Part shown: in pieces, positions 33,675 to 42,227 of the stretch
Layout: each line of letters begins with the position of its first letter
Numbering within the stretch: position 1 is the stretch's first letter
Origin: Proteobacteria bacterium ST_bin14
GTDB lineage: Bacteria > Pseudomonadota > Alphaproteobacteria > Sphingomonadales > Sphingomonadaceae
Assembly (NCBI GenBank): GCA_002083655.1
Contig: MSXR01000011.1
Location: 62,001 to 126,000 of the forward strand
Length of the DNA: 64,000 nt
Reading direction: 5' to 3'
Position numbers and translations under genes: made by a program
Notes under the pieces: generated by a model
Told to the model about the DNA's origin: nothing
Databases searched by the model: none
The model's input: the letters and a program-made list of their open reading frames with translations, nothing else

Positions 33675-34295
33675 CTAAACGCCCATCAGCGCCAGCACTT
33701 CCTTGCGGCTGCGCTCATCATCGCGGAACACGCCCATCATCCGGCTGGTCGTCATCGTGACGCCGGTGGTTCGCACCCCGCGCGCGCTCATACAGGCATG
33801 GCTCGCCTCAATCACCACGGCCACGCCCAGCGGTTTCAGATTATCCCAGATACAGTTCGCCACTTCTGCTGTCAGCCGTTCCTGAACCTGCAGCCGACGG
33901 GCATAGGTGTGGAGCACCCGTGCCAGCTTTGAAATGCCCACCACCCAGTTGCTCGGCAGATAGGCGATGTGCGCCTTACCGATAATCGGGGCCATGTGGT
34001 GCTCGCAATGCGACTGGAACGGAATGTCTTTTAACAGGACGATTTCGTCATAGCCGCCGACTTCTTCAAAAATTCGGGAGAGATGATAGGCAGGATCGTC
34101 GCTGTAACCGGCGCAATATTCCTTCCACGCGCGGGCCACGCGGTGCGGCGTATCAATCAATCCTTCGCGTGCCGGATCGTCCCCAGCCCAGCGAATCAAG
34201 GTGCGGACTGCGTCTGCAACCTCTTCAGGAACTGGAATTTTCGCTGGTGGGAGGCTAAATTTGCCAGCTCCCGCCACGCCATTATCGTTAATCAT
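33675..34295 (-). CDS. folE: GTP cyclohydrolase I
   Basis: A 206-residue enzyme converting GTP to dihydroneopterin triphosphate, the first step of folate synthesis. Zinc ligands are in SHCEHHMAP and in the later ANCIWDNLKP. The motifs TPHRVARAWKEYCAGY and RLQVQERLTAEVA are typical. It lies 44 bases before the SDR gene and probably leads a folE-SDR-folB transcript. Confidence 0.95.
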   Translation of the reverse strand: MINDNGVAGAGKFSLPPAKIPVPEEVADAVRTLIRWAGDDPAREGLIDTPHRVARAWKEYCAGYSDDPAYHLSRIFEEVGGYDEIVLLKDIPFQSHCEHHMAPIIGKAHIAYLPSNWVVGISKLARVLHTYARRLQVQERLTAEVANCIWDNLKPLGVAVVIEASHACMSARGVRTTGVTMTTSRMMGVFRDDERSRKEVLALMGV

Positions 34296-34426
34296 TCGAC
34301 CTCCATGCCGACTGATTCGAAAAAGACGCTACGTCAACCGTTATAGCGAGCCGAACCAGTTCGTAATTGAAACTGTCTCATTTAGGCAACATTGGCGCAA
34401 GCGCGCAGTTTTCCGCGGATAACCGA

Positions 34427-34456
34427 TTGACGGCATGATTTGATCGTCGCTATTTT
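34427..34456 (+). promoter_or_regulatory. Candidate promoter of the TonB-dependent receptor gene
   Basis: TTGACG at 34427-34432 and TATTTT at 34451-34456 are separated by 18 bases, a reasonable match to -35 and -10 elements. The receptor ATG is about 70 bases downstream, behind a strong GGGAGGGG ribosome-binding site. No riboswitch or Fur-like box was recognised in the 229-base gap. Confidence 0.35.
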
Positions 34457-34524
34457 AGCAGGGTGTTCATAAATCTGCTGCGGAAACCGACAACGATCGG
34501 CAGCGGCTTGGGAGGGGAATTAGA

Positions 34525-37167
34525 ATGAAGAAATTTGAACTGCTCGCAGCATCCGCTTTGGTGATGTTCTGCGCTACACCGGCTTTTGCGCAAAGCACCG
34601 CACCAGCACCTGCTGCACAGCAGGATGACGAAGCATCCGAATCTGATGCCGACATTGTCGTCACCGCCAGCAAGCGCGAAAAGACGCTGCTTGATACCCC
34701 GATCGCTGTTACGGTAACATCGGGCAAGACGATCCAGGACGCCCAGATCCGCGATCTTATCGATCTCCAGACGGTTGTTCCTTCGCTCCGCGTGTCGCAG
34801 CTCCAGTCTTCAGCTAACACCAACTTCATCATCCGCGGCTTCGGCAACGGCGCCAACAATGCCGGCATCGAGCCTTCGGTCGGCGTGTTCATCGACGGTG
34901 TGTATCGTTCGCGCTCGGCCGCAGCGATCGCCGATCTGCCCAACCTGAAGCGCGTTGAAGTGCTGCGTGGCCCACAGTCAACGCTGTTCGGCAAAAACGC
35001 ATCGGCTGGTATCATCAGCATCGTCACTGCAGAGCCTGCGTTCAAGTTCGGTGGCTCCGCTGAAGTGTCCTACGGCAATTATAACGCCGTTGTTGCAAAG
35101 GCGGACATTACCGGGCCGATCACCGAAACGGTCGCCTTCTCGCTGGCCGGGAATTACAACCGCCGCGACGGGTATGTCTTTGATGCCGGTCTCAACACCG
35201 ACTCAAGCGACCGCAACCGTTATGGTTTCCGTGGTCAGTTGCTGTGGCAGCCAAGTGCTGACCTGAAGATCCGCCTGATTGGCGATTATGATCAGATTGA
35301 CGAAAATTGCTGCGCAATCGCCAACATTGTCGCTGGTCCAACCACGGCAATCGTGAACGCGCTGTCACCCGGTGGCGTTGGCCTCGATGCCAACAACCCG
35401 TTCTCCTATGTAACGTACAGCAACTTCCCATCGTCGAACGACATCAAGAACTATGGCGGTTCGTTGCAGGCTGATTACACGATAGGCCAGATCGCGCTGA
35501 CGTCGATCACCGCCTATCGCAAGGTGGATTCGCTGACGAACCAGGATTCGGATTTCACCAGCGCCGATCTGATCGGGAATAACAGCCAGGATCTGAAGAT
35601 TGACACCTTCACCCAGGAACTTCGCCTGGCGACAAATTTTGAAGGACGGTTAAACTTCCTGGTCGGTGGTTTTTACTTCAATGAAAAGATCAACCAGCAA
35701 AACGACATCAACTTCGGCACGGGCTTCCGCCCCTATGGCGACCAGCTGATCCGGGGCGCCACGGGTAACGCGCTGAACGTCGCGCTGCTCGAGGGCACCT
35801 TTGGTGCGCTTGAAGGTGCGCCGACACGGTACGTCAACGCGTTCTTCCGCACCGGCAATGGTCTGGATGAAGCCTATCGCCTGGCCGATGAATCCTACTC
35901 GATCTTTGGTACCGCCGATTTTGAGATTACCGACCGGCTGACGCTGACCGGTGGCATCAACTACACCGACGATCGCAAGAATTTCAGAACCAATGTGATC
36001 AGCAGCGATGTGTTCGCCGGCATCGATTTCAACGATCCGCGTTACGCACCGTTCCGCAATCAATTGCTGTTTGGTGGTGCGCTTGCATCAGGGGTTGGCA
36101 CCGCTGCTGGCCTTGGTCGTTCGGCAACACAGGCTGAAATCGGCGCATTCGCTGCCGGTAACATGGCTGCATTTGGCGCAATTTCGGCCGGCGCACAGGC
36201 ATTTGCCAATGCTAACCAGAACGTAGCAGCGGCTAACCCGCTGAACGGGCTGCGCGGCCTGCAGTTCCTGCCGCCGTTCCTGAATGTGCCAAACGCAGTG
36301 GAAAATGGCCGGACCAGCGACAATAACGTGTCGTACACCGCTCGCCTTTCCTACAAGTTGAACGACAACCTCAGCGCCTATGTAACCTATGCAACGGGTT
36401 TCAAGGCAAGCTCGGTTAACCTGGGGCGTGACAGCCGTCCGAGTGTTGCCGATCTGGCCACCATCAACGCTCGTGGCCTCGGTGTCGTTAACCTGACTTC
36501 GGGCTCACGTTTGGCCGGGCCGGAAACTGCCACCTCGTATGAAGGCGGCATCAAGGGTAAGTTCTCCACCGTTGCCTTCAACCTCGCGGTATTCAACCAG
36601 GAGATTAAAGGGTTCCAGGGTAACATCTTCACAGGTACCGGCTTTGTGTTGAACAACGCAGGTGCCCAGTCGACCTTCGGTATCGAATTCGACGGCACCT
36701 ACTCACCAACCCGGACGCTGACGCTGAACGCGGCAGTGACCTATCTCGATCCGACATTTAACTCGTTCGTCAACGGATCGGTTTTCAATGCAACATTTGG
36801 TGTTGTTCCCGCCAACCTGACCGGTCGTCGTCCTGCTGGTATCCCGGAATTCTCGGTTTCGGGCGGGGCAACGTTCAAGCATGAATTTAACGCTGATTTC
36901 ACGGCGTTCCTGCGCGGTGATTACCAGTATAACAGCCCGGTAATCATCTCCGACGGCTTGCCGCAGTTCACGCGCAGCGTTCAGTCGTTGAACATGTCGC
37001 TGACCGGCCAGTTCCGCAAGAATCTGGAAGTGTCGGTCTGGGGCCGGAACATGTTGAACGCCCAGTATCTGACGACCATTTTCCCATCGGTCGCACAGGC
37101 AGGCAGCCTTTCGGGCTACCCAAGCCAGCCAGTCACCTATGGTGGCACGGTACGGTTCAAGTTCTGA
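34525..37167 (+). CDS. TonB-dependent outer membrane receptor
   Basis: An 880-residue outer-membrane beta-barrel importer powered by TonB-ExbBD. A signal peptide (about 1-23) is followed by a TonB box-like ADIVVTASKREK (about residues 47-58). The plug domain comes next (IRGFGNGANNAGIEPSVGVF, RVEVLRGPQSTLFGKNASAG), then the barrel ending in the aromatic terminus YGGTVRFKF. The substrate cannot be told; the plug type resembles the large Sphingomonas receptors for plant or aromatic compounds. There is no adjacent sigma/anti-sigma pair. It is a single-gene unit with a good promoter, SD and terminator. Confidence 0.93.
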   Translation: MKKFELLAASALVMFCATPAFAQSTAPAPAAQQDDEASESDADIVVTASKREKTLLDTPIAVTVTSGKTIQDAQIRDLIDLQTVVPSLRVSQLQSSANTNFIIRGFGNGANNAGIEPSVGVFIDGVYRSRSAAAIADLPNLKRVEVLRGPQSTLFGKNASAGIISIVTAEPAFKFGGSAEVSYGNYNAVVAKADITGPITETVAFSLAGNYNRRDGYVFDAGLNTDSSDRNRYGFRGQLLWQPSADLKIRLIGDYDQIDENCCAIANIVAGPTTAIVNALSPGGVGLDANNPFSYVTYSNFPSSNDIKNYGGSLQADYTIGQIALTSITAYRKVDSLTNQDSDFTSADLIGNNSQDLKIDTFTQELRLATNFEGRLNFLVGGFYFNEKINQQNDINFGTGFRPYGDQLIRGATGNALNVALLEGTFGALEGAPTRYVNAFFRTGNGLDEAYRLADESYSIFGTADFEITDRLTLTGGINYTDDRKNFRTNVISSDVFAGIDFNDPRYAPFRNQLLFGGALASGVGTAAGLGRSATQAEIGAFAAGNMAAFGAISAGAQAFANANQNVAAANPLNGLRGLQFLPPFLNVPNAVENGRTSDNNVSYTARLSYKLNDNLSAYVTYATGFKASSVNLGRDSRPSVADLATINARGLGVVNLTSGSRLAGPETATSYEGGIKGKFSTVAFNLAVFNQEIKGFQGNIFTGTGFVLNNAGAQSTFGIEFDGTYSPTRTLTLNAAVTYLDPTFNSFVNGSVFNATFGVVPANLTGRRPAGIPEFSVSGGATFKHEFNADFTAFLRGDYQYNSPVIISDGLPQFTRSVQSLNMSLTGQFRKNLEVSVWGRNMLNAQYLTTIFPSVAQAGSLSGYPSQPVTYGGTVRFKF

Positions 37168-37205
37168 TCGTCAGGAGCCGGCCCGCCCGGTTCCACCAAA
37201 TACCG

Positions 37206-37247
37206 AAAAGGGGCTCGCGGCAGATTGTCGCGGGCCCCTTTTTCTTT
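37206..37247 (+). terminator. Intrinsic terminator of the TonB receptor gene
   Basis: AAGGGGC-t-CGCG pairs with CGCG-g-GCCCCTT around a short loop, followed directly by TTTTTCTTT. It lies about 40 bases after the receptor stop codon and is one of the clearest rho-independent terminators in the window. Confidence 0.85.
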
Positions 37248-37333
37248 GCGAACATAAGGCCTAACGTGTGATTTGGGACAGCTTGTGGCACCGCGGCTGC
37301 CACGACTATCGAGACGTCAAGGGAGCGTTTGGC

Positions 37334-37804
37334 ATGTCCATACGGCAGATTATGGTCGCCCTCCCCCTCACCCTCGCTTTTCCTGGGATGCCCGCCACGG
37401 CGCAAACATCGGCCCCGCGTGCCGCCGTGCCCCTGCCCGTGCCTGCGAAAATGCAACTGCTCGGCCTGAGCGCAGATGAGGCGATGTCGCTTATGGCCAT
37501 ATTGCAGGCTGCTCAACAGCAACTAAGGGCCGGGAAGTTCCAGCATTTTGCGCTGTTTTCGGGGGCGACCGCCTCCTATACCGAGACCAGAATGTCACCG
37601 CGTGATGCTTTCCTGCGGCTGCCATTCGACCGGGTGTGGCGCATTGAACGCCTGCGGCACGAAAACCGTGCGTTGCAGACCCACCGTCTCGCTTATGCGC
37701 CCAACGGCCTGGGGCAGCTTTACTGGGATATTGAGGTGATGTCGGGATTGGAGGGCCGGCTTGAGCGGGTGGTGATGACCTATAAAGCGCCCGCCCCATT
37801 TTGA
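37334..37804 (+). CDS. Secreted hypothetical protein
   Basis: A 156-residue protein with a signal peptide (MSIRQIMVALPLTLAFPGMPATAQ) and no family I can name. The mature part includes an alpha-helical start (DEAMSLMAILQAAQQQLRAG) and a beta-like C-terminal half. The ATG at 37334 is supported by GGGAG eight bases upstream; a further in-frame start at 37268 precedes the signal peptide and is unlikely. It stands alone between the receptor and fghA. Confidence 0.65.
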   Translation: MSIRQIMVALPLTLAFPGMPATAQTSAPRAAVPLPVPAKMQLLGLSADEAMSLMAILQAAQQQLRAGKFQHFALFSGATASYTETRMSPRDAFLRLPFDRVWRIERLRHENRALQTHRLAYAPNGLGQLYWDIEVMSGLEGRLERVVMTYKAPAPF

Positions 37805-37829
37805 CGCTCCGCTCGCCCCTCCGGTCGCC

Positions 37830-38675
37830 CTACCCCTTTAAACGTTCGGCATGCCACGCGATGTGATCAGGCATGAAGGTGGCGATGAAGTAATAGCTGT
37901 GGTCATAGCCTGGCTGCATCCGCAGGGTGATGGGCAGCCCCGCGGCCTCACACGCGGCAGACAGCAGCTCAGGATGGAGCTGATCGGCCAGAAAGCTGTC
38001 GGCATCGCCCTGATCGACCAGCAGATTGGGCAGCCGTGCCCCCTCCGCGATCAGCGCGCAGGCATCATAGTCGCGCCAGGCGGCCTGATTATCGTCGCCA
38101 ATATAGCCGCCCAGCGCCTTTTGGCCCCATGCGCAGGCGATGGGCGACGCAATCGGCGCAAAGGCAGAAACGCTGCGAAAGCGCGTTGGATTGCGCAGCG
38201 CGATCGTCAATGCCCCGTGCCCGCCCATCGAATGCCCCGTGATGCCCTGCCGCGCCATATCCGCCATCGGAAATGCGTCAGCGATCAGCGCGGGGAGTTC
38301 GCTCTCGATATAGGTTCGCATCTTGAAATGCTTTGCCCAGGGCGCGCGAATTGCATCCACGTAAAAGCCAGCCCCCTGCCCAAAATCATAAACATCGACA
38401 TCTGGCACCGCCTCGCCACGCGGTGACGTGTCCGGGGCGATCAGGATGATGCCATGTTCGGCGCAAGCGGCGCGGTAACCGCCCTTGTCGGTCACATTGG
38501 CGTGCGTGCATGTCAGCCCCGAAAGATACCAGAGTATGGGCAACTTCGCGCCGGGAGGATGCGGCGGGACGAAAACGGAAAAAACCATGTCCGTACCGGT
38601 GCTTGATGAAGCATGGCGATACACGCCCTGCGTACCGCCATCTGCCCGTGCAGAAATAAGTGTTTCCAACGTCAT
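37830..38675 (-). CDS. fghA: S-formylglutathione hydrolase
   Basis: A 281-residue alpha/beta hydrolase (esterase D family) that hydrolyses S-formylglutathione in formaldehyde detoxification. The nucleophile elbow is GHSMGGHGAL, and YLSGLTCTHANVTDKGGYR and APDTSPRGE are family signatures. A clear AAGGA eight bases upstream selects the ATG at 38675 over the one at 38684. The usual partner, glutathione-dependent formaldehyde dehydrogenase, is not adjacent. Confidence 0.93.
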   Translation of the reverse strand: MTLETLISARADGGTQGVYRHASSSTGTDMVFSVFVPPHPPGAKLPILWYLSGLTCTHANVTDKGGYRAACAEHGIILIAPDTSPRGEAVPDVDVYDFGQGAGFYVDAIRAPWAKHFKMRTYIESELPALIADAFPMADMARQGITGHSMGGHGALTIALRNPTRFRSVSAFAPIASPIACAWGQKALGGYIGDDNQAAWRDYDACALIAEGARLPNLLVDQGDADSFLADQLHPELLSAACEAAGLPITLRMQPGYDHSYYFIATFMPDHIAWHAERLKG

Positions 38676-38955
38676 ATCACGCATCCTTCATATCCACTGC
38701 GGATCACGGGCACTGCACACACCGCGATCACTATTCGGGCACGGCGTCGCACGGCAGGACGGTGGGCGACAATAGCAAAACCGGGGTGGCACGGTCATTT
38801 GCGGGCCCACGCAAGTTTATCGCCCGCACGGCTTGCGTTTGCGCGCCCAATCGACTGTAAAGAGTGACAAAGCCGTTCGGGCAGCGCAAAAGCACTGCAC
38901 GCTCAGGCGTAAAAATATGGTCGGCCTGTTGCCGACTGCCAACGGGAGGATAACG

Positions 38956-39237
38956 ATGGCAAAAGAACCTACCACCAAGGCTGCGGCCCCAAAGACGGGC
39001 GGCATTCACGCGCCCGTACAGCCATCGCCAGAGCTGGGCGCGATTGTCGGTAATGACCGGCTGCCGCGCAGCGAAGTGATCAGCAAGGTTTGGGAATATA
39101 TCAAGAAGCACGATCTGCAGAATCCTGCCAACAAGCGGGAAATTCTGGCCGATGCCGCCTTGGAAAAGGTGTTCGGTCGCAAATCCTGCACGATGTTTGA
39201 AATGAACAAATATATCGCGGCGCACGTCAAGGCGTGA
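38956..39237 (+). CDS. SWIB/MDM2 domain protein
   Basis: A 93-residue protein. After a Lys/Ala/Pro-rich N-terminus (about 1-20) comes a SWIB/MDM2 domain (about 25-93; LGAIVGNDRLPRSEVISKVW, IKKHDLQNPANKREI). SWIB domains are best known from eukaryotic SWI/SNF complexes and from chlamydial topoisomerase I; small bacterial versions exist and may bind the nucleoid. GGGAGG lies six bases before the ATG at 38956. A very strong terminator follows the gene. Confidence 0.88.
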   Translation: MAKEPTTKAAAPKTGGIHAPVQPSPELGAIVGNDRLPRSEVISKVWEYIKKHDLQNPANKREILADAALEKVFGRKSCTMFEMNKYIAAHVKA

Positions 39238-39246
39238 TCGCAAGGA

Positions 39247-39297
39247 TGCTAGGCCCCGGGCAAGCGCTTGCTTTGCCCGGGGCCTAGCACTTTATTT
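39247..39297 (+). terminator. Strong hairpin terminator after the SWIB gene
   Basis: A 17-bp perfect stem (TGCTAGGCCCCGGGCAA at 39247-39263 with its complement at 39273-39289) around a nine-base loop, then CTTTATTT. It lies nine bases after the SWIB stop and could also serve the convergent minus-strand gene. Confidence 0.85.
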
Positions 39298-39372
39298 CGG
39301 CGGCACCCCGCCCCGTCCGATGTTTGACCCTTTATCGGATCGCGCCGGCCATCGCTGTGCAGCGACCACCCT

Positions 39373-39852
39373 TTACAACGGCTTCCAGCAGCGCGCCTTG
39401 ATTTGCGGGTGTTCATCACACGCGACCCGGGTGACCGACGCGTCATTGCGCACCTGAACCATCCAGTCGCCCGATCCCGCACAGCGGACGTTCCAGTAAG
39501 CCAGCCCGTCGCGGCTGCCGACATAGAAGGACCGCTTTACGTCGTCGCAAGGCTGACCTGATTTGGTCATCAGCTTGCCCAGCATCGTGGCGCGCGCAGC
39601 GCCAGCAAGCATGGGCAGGCTTTCAGCAAAAGCATTGCGCGTGGGGAACGGCTTGACCGGGGGTGCCACCACAATTTTTTCGTCGCGCGGCAGGCTGGCG
39701 ATCAGGGAGTTTACCGATGCCGCCAGCAGCATACCCGCGCCAACAATCATCAGCAGCGATTTAAAGCTGACCATCGTCAGCATCTGCCCGCATGCCGGGC
39801 ATGAGGTTGCATCATCGGTGCACGAGACCTTGCATTTGGGGCATGATTTCAT
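39373..39852 (-). CDS. Zinc-ribbon membrane protein of unknown function
   Basis: A 159-residue protein. The N-terminus has two CxxC pairs (SCPKCK and SCPACG, within residues 1-22) forming a zinc ribbon. A single transmembrane helix follows (about 28-50), and then an outside domain with four more cysteines and the pattern SFYVGSRDGLAYWNVRCAGSGDW. I do not recognise the C-terminal domain. It lies 14 bases after the PilZ gene on the same strand and probably shares its transcript. Confidence 0.7.
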   Translation of the reverse strand: MKSCPKCKVSCTDDATSCPACGQMLTMVSFKSLLMIVGAGMLLAASVNSLIASLPRDEKIVVAPPVKPFPTRNAFAESLPMLAGAARATMLGKLMTKSGQPCDDVKRSFYVGSRDGLAYWNVRCAGSGDWMVQVRNDASVTRVACDEHPQIKARCWKPL

Positions 39853-39866
39853 GGGCGCACCACCGA

Positions 39867-40202
39867 TCAGCCAGCTTTGCGGCCGGCTTGGTCGAGTTCG
39901 ATCAGCGCGTCGAATGCGGCCTGATCAAGCTCTGTCTGAAACTGGCACCCCGCAGCGAAATCATCTGACCAGATGATGCTGGCGGCAACCGGGCCGATTT
40001 GCGGCAGCGTGAGCCAGATCATCGATCCAACTCGAAGCGAGGAATAGGTTTGCAGTCTCGCGCCAAGCGGCGACAGATCGACGACGCGGCACAAGGTTCG
40101 ATCCAGCCCACCCCGCCCGATCCGGGCGTCAAGCGACACCGGCGCACGCGGGCTGCGGCGTCGTCCGTTTGTTTCGGCAGGCTCAAACTCGGCAGCAAAC
40201 AT
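39867..40202 (-). CDS. PilZ domain protein
   Basis: A 111-residue single-domain PilZ protein. The cyclic-di-GMP-binding motifs are visible: the Arg cluster RRRSPR (residues 14-19) and DLSPLGARL (about 43-51), corresponding to RxxxR and (D/N)xSxxG. It probably binds c-di-GMP. The GGDEF/EAL protein at 57 kb could be one source of that signal, but no direct link is shown. Confidence 0.85.
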   Translation of the reverse strand: MFAAEFEPAETNGRRRSPRAPVSLDARIGRGGLDRTLCRVVDLSPLGARLQTYSSLRVGSMIWLTLPQIGPVAASIIWSDDFAAGCQFQTELDQAAFDALIELDQAGRKAG

Positions 40203-40289
40203 CAGCGATCCTCATGGATGAGATGAGGAAAGCCTATCTGTTTGAAGCTAACGCGCCGTTAACGACGCGCCATTTGCGCGGGAAAATGC

Positions 40290-40520
40290 TTATTTCTTAC
40301 CCAGCGACAAACCGCCAAAACGCTTATTGAAGCGCGCGACCTGGCCGCCTGCGTCCAGCATGCGCGAATTACCGCCGGTCCAGGCAGGATGCGCGAGCGG
40401 ATCGATTTCCAGCGTCATCAGATCGCCTTCCTTGCCCCAGGTCGAGCGCGTCTGGTATTTGGAACCGTCCGTCATCTGCACGGTGATGAAATGGTACTGG
40501 GGATGGGTATCTTTTTTCAC
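40290..40520 (-). CDS. rpmE: 50S ribosomal protein L31 (zinc-free form)
   Basis: A 76-residue L31. It begins MKKDTHPQYHFITVQMTDG and lacks the CxxC zinc-binding cysteines, so it is the C-minus type. It has its own spacer on each side (87 and 120 bases) and appears to be a single-gene unit. Length is normal. Confidence 0.95.
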   Translation of the reverse strand: MKKDTHPQYHFITVQMTDGSKYQTRSTWGKEGDLMTLEIDPLAHPAWTGGNSRMLDAGGQVARFNKRFGGLSLGKK

Positions 40521-40603
40521 GACTTAGGCCTTTGTCTATGGCTGGTTACCGACCAGCCGGACGTTGCGAAGGCGCGCGCCTAGCATGGACCGACGCGCGC
40601 TGC

Positions 40604-40635
40604 AATCCGGGATGACAGGAATCCGGGATGACAGG
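40604..40635. repeat. Perfect 16-bp tandem direct repeat
   Basis: AATCCGGGATGACAGG occurs twice in direct succession (40604-40619 and 40620-40635), just outside the 3' end of the SDR gene and upstream of rpmE. It resembles the short GC-rich repeats scattered in sphingomonad spacers; no function is evident. Confidence 0.8.
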
Positions 40636-40640
40636 GCGGG

Positions 40641-41534
40641 CTAAATGGCCAAGCCGGTTAGCGCCGCACTATCGTCCCACAGCGCCGCGCAGGCTGCATC
40701 ATCGCGCGCCAGCGTCGACGGCGTTCGCACGATAGCCTGGCCACGCTCCATCGACCAATAAAGCCCCCGCCCGCCTGCAAAAGCGGCGTCAGTCGCCAGC
40801 GCGGCGAGCGCACGACCTGATCGCATGTCGGTGCTGACATGCGGTCCACGGATCACCAGCGGCAGGATGTGGCGAAACACCGCGTTGATGACGGGGCCAT
40901 AGCCGCGGGCCAGCCCCGTTCCGGGAACAAAACCGGGATCGAAAGCCAGAATGGTCAAATCGGGGCGATCGGTTGCGCGGCAGGCAAGCTCTCGCACGGT
41001 CATCAGATTGCATAGCTTTGATGAGGAATAGGCGCGCCGCCCGGCCATGCCGGGTTTGGCGTCGATATCCGGATCATTTTCGGGAAAGGCGAGGCGCTGG
41101 GCATCGGCATGGCGGGGGGCCGGAATACCCGTTTTCTGTGCGGGATCATGCGTGCCGCTGGACGTCAGGATGATCCGACCACCGGGGCCGATATCGCCAA
41201 GCAGCCGCCGGGCGAGCAGATAATGCGCCAGATGATTGACGGCAAAGCTGCGTTCAAAGCCCTGGGCGCTGCGTTGCGGGTGGTTCAACTGCAGCCCGGC
41301 ATTGCAAACCAGGGCATCGATGCGGCCATCGGCACGCACGGCATCAGCAAAGCGCGCCACGCTGGCCAGATCATCAAGATCGAGGGGAAATGCAGTCACC
41401 CGACCATGTAGCTGCGCTGGCAGTTTATCGGGGTGGCGCGTGCCGATCACCATCGACACATCCCAACGCGCAATCATTGCCTGTGCCGCTGCCAGCCCGA
41501 TACCGCTGGTGGCCCCCGTCATCACAATCCGCAT
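40641..41534 (-). CDS. SDR family NAD(P)-dependent oxidoreductase
   Basis: A 297-residue short-chain dehydrogenase. The cofactor motif is MTGATSGIG, with CNAG in the fourth strand and the catalytic YSSSK in GRRAYSSSKLCNLM; Ser is in ILTSSGTHDP. The layout resembles the retinol dehydrogenase/protochlorophyllide reductase-like group. The ATG at 41534 has AAGGGG six bases upstream. An operator-like palindrome lies just 11 bases before the start, so control by the neighbouring TetR protein is likely. Confidence 0.88.
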   Translation of the reverse strand: MRIVMTGATSGIGLAAAQAMIARWDVSMVIGTRHPDKLPAQLHGRVTAFPLDLDDLASVARFADAVRADGRIDALVCNAGLQLNHPQRSAQGFERSFAVNHLAHYLLARRLLGDIGPGGRIILTSSGTHDPAQKTGIPAPRHADAQRLAFPENDPDIDAKPGMAGRRAYSSSKLCNLMTVRELACRATDRPDLTILAFDPGFVPGTGLARGYGPVINAVFRHILPLVIRGPHVSTDMRSGRALAALATDAAFAGGRGLYWSMERGQAIVRTPSTLARDDAACAALWDDSAALTGLAI

Positions 41535-41544
41535 CATTGGCCCC

Positions 41545-41564
41545 TTGGTTGGTTAACCGACCAA
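41545..41564. promoter_or_regulatory. TetR-type operator in front of the SDR gene
   Basis: TTGGTTGGTTAACCGACCAA is a 20-bp palindrome with a single mismatched pair, the size and style of many TetR-family operators. It lies between the TetR gene and the SDR start, next to the SDR ribosome-binding site, where binding would block expression. Confidence 0.7.
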
Positions 41565-41615
41565 TAAACATGTTGCAGGCAATGGGCAAGGACAAGCGAC
41601 TGATACCGCACAACT

Positions 41616-42227
41616 TCAAAGCAGGCGCGGTTCCTGCGCCCATGCGCTTGCGGCCCGTTCCAGCACGTCTCCGGCCGTTGCAATCGGGAAGGCCGGATCA
41701 TTGATCCAAGCCAGCATCACGCCATCAAACGCGGCCTTTAGCGTGGCCGCAAGCGCCAGATCGTCCGGCGACGGATCATCCTGGCCCCGCGCGGCGGCAA
41801 ACACCCGGCCCACTTCGTCAATCGCTGCATGGTTAATCGCCGCCATCTGCCCGGCCAGGTCAGCATCCGTCATCGCCTTTGCCGCCAGCGCCAGCCGGAC
41901 CTTAAAAAAATCACGATCAGGCTGGATGGCAGCGCGCGAGGCGGCAAAAAACGCCTCAATCTGGCGATGCGGCGGGGTTACGGCGCGCCGGGCCTGATTG
42001 CGCGCGAGGTAATCGGCCAGGCCCTGTTCGAGCGCCGCTGCCAGCACCGCTTCCTTGGTGGCAAAATGATAATGGACCAGGCCGGGCGTTACCCCGGCCT
42101 CCGCCGCAATCACCTTCACGCTGGCGGCTTCCAGCCCGTCACGAGCGACCACCCGGAACGCAGCACCCACCAACCGATCGCGTGTCGATCCGGTCGCCAC
42201 CGCCGCCGATGCTTCGGGTTCTGGCAT
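41616..42227 (-). CDS. TetR family transcriptional regulator
   Basis: A 203-residue regulator. The N-terminal helix-turn-helix (about 12-60) reads GAAFRVVARDGLEAASVKVI and then AGVTPGLVHYHFATKEAVLA, with a diverse ligand-binding C-terminal domain. The start ATG at 42227 shares one base with the stop of the M2 peptidase gene (TAATG), so the two are co-translated. A matching palindromic operator lies downstream, before the SDR gene. The open frame to 42446 runs over the peptidase and is not used. Confidence 0.9.
   Translation of the reverse strand: MPEPEASAAVATGSTRDRLVGAAFRVVARDGLEAASVKVIAAEAGVTPGLVHYHFATKEAVLAAALEQGLADYLARNQARRAVTPPHRQIEAFFAASRAAIQPDRDFFKVRLALAAKAMTDADLAGQMAAINHAAIDEVGRVFAAARGQDDPSPDDLALAATLKAAFDGVMLAWINDPAFPIATAGDVLERAASAWAQEPRLL

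Noticed and set aside
38787..38802. Possible sigma-54 promoter (TGGCACGGTCATTTGC) upstream of the SWIB gene
   Set aside because: The GG and GC elements are one base too far apart (13 instead of 12), which sigma-54 promoters rarely tolerate.
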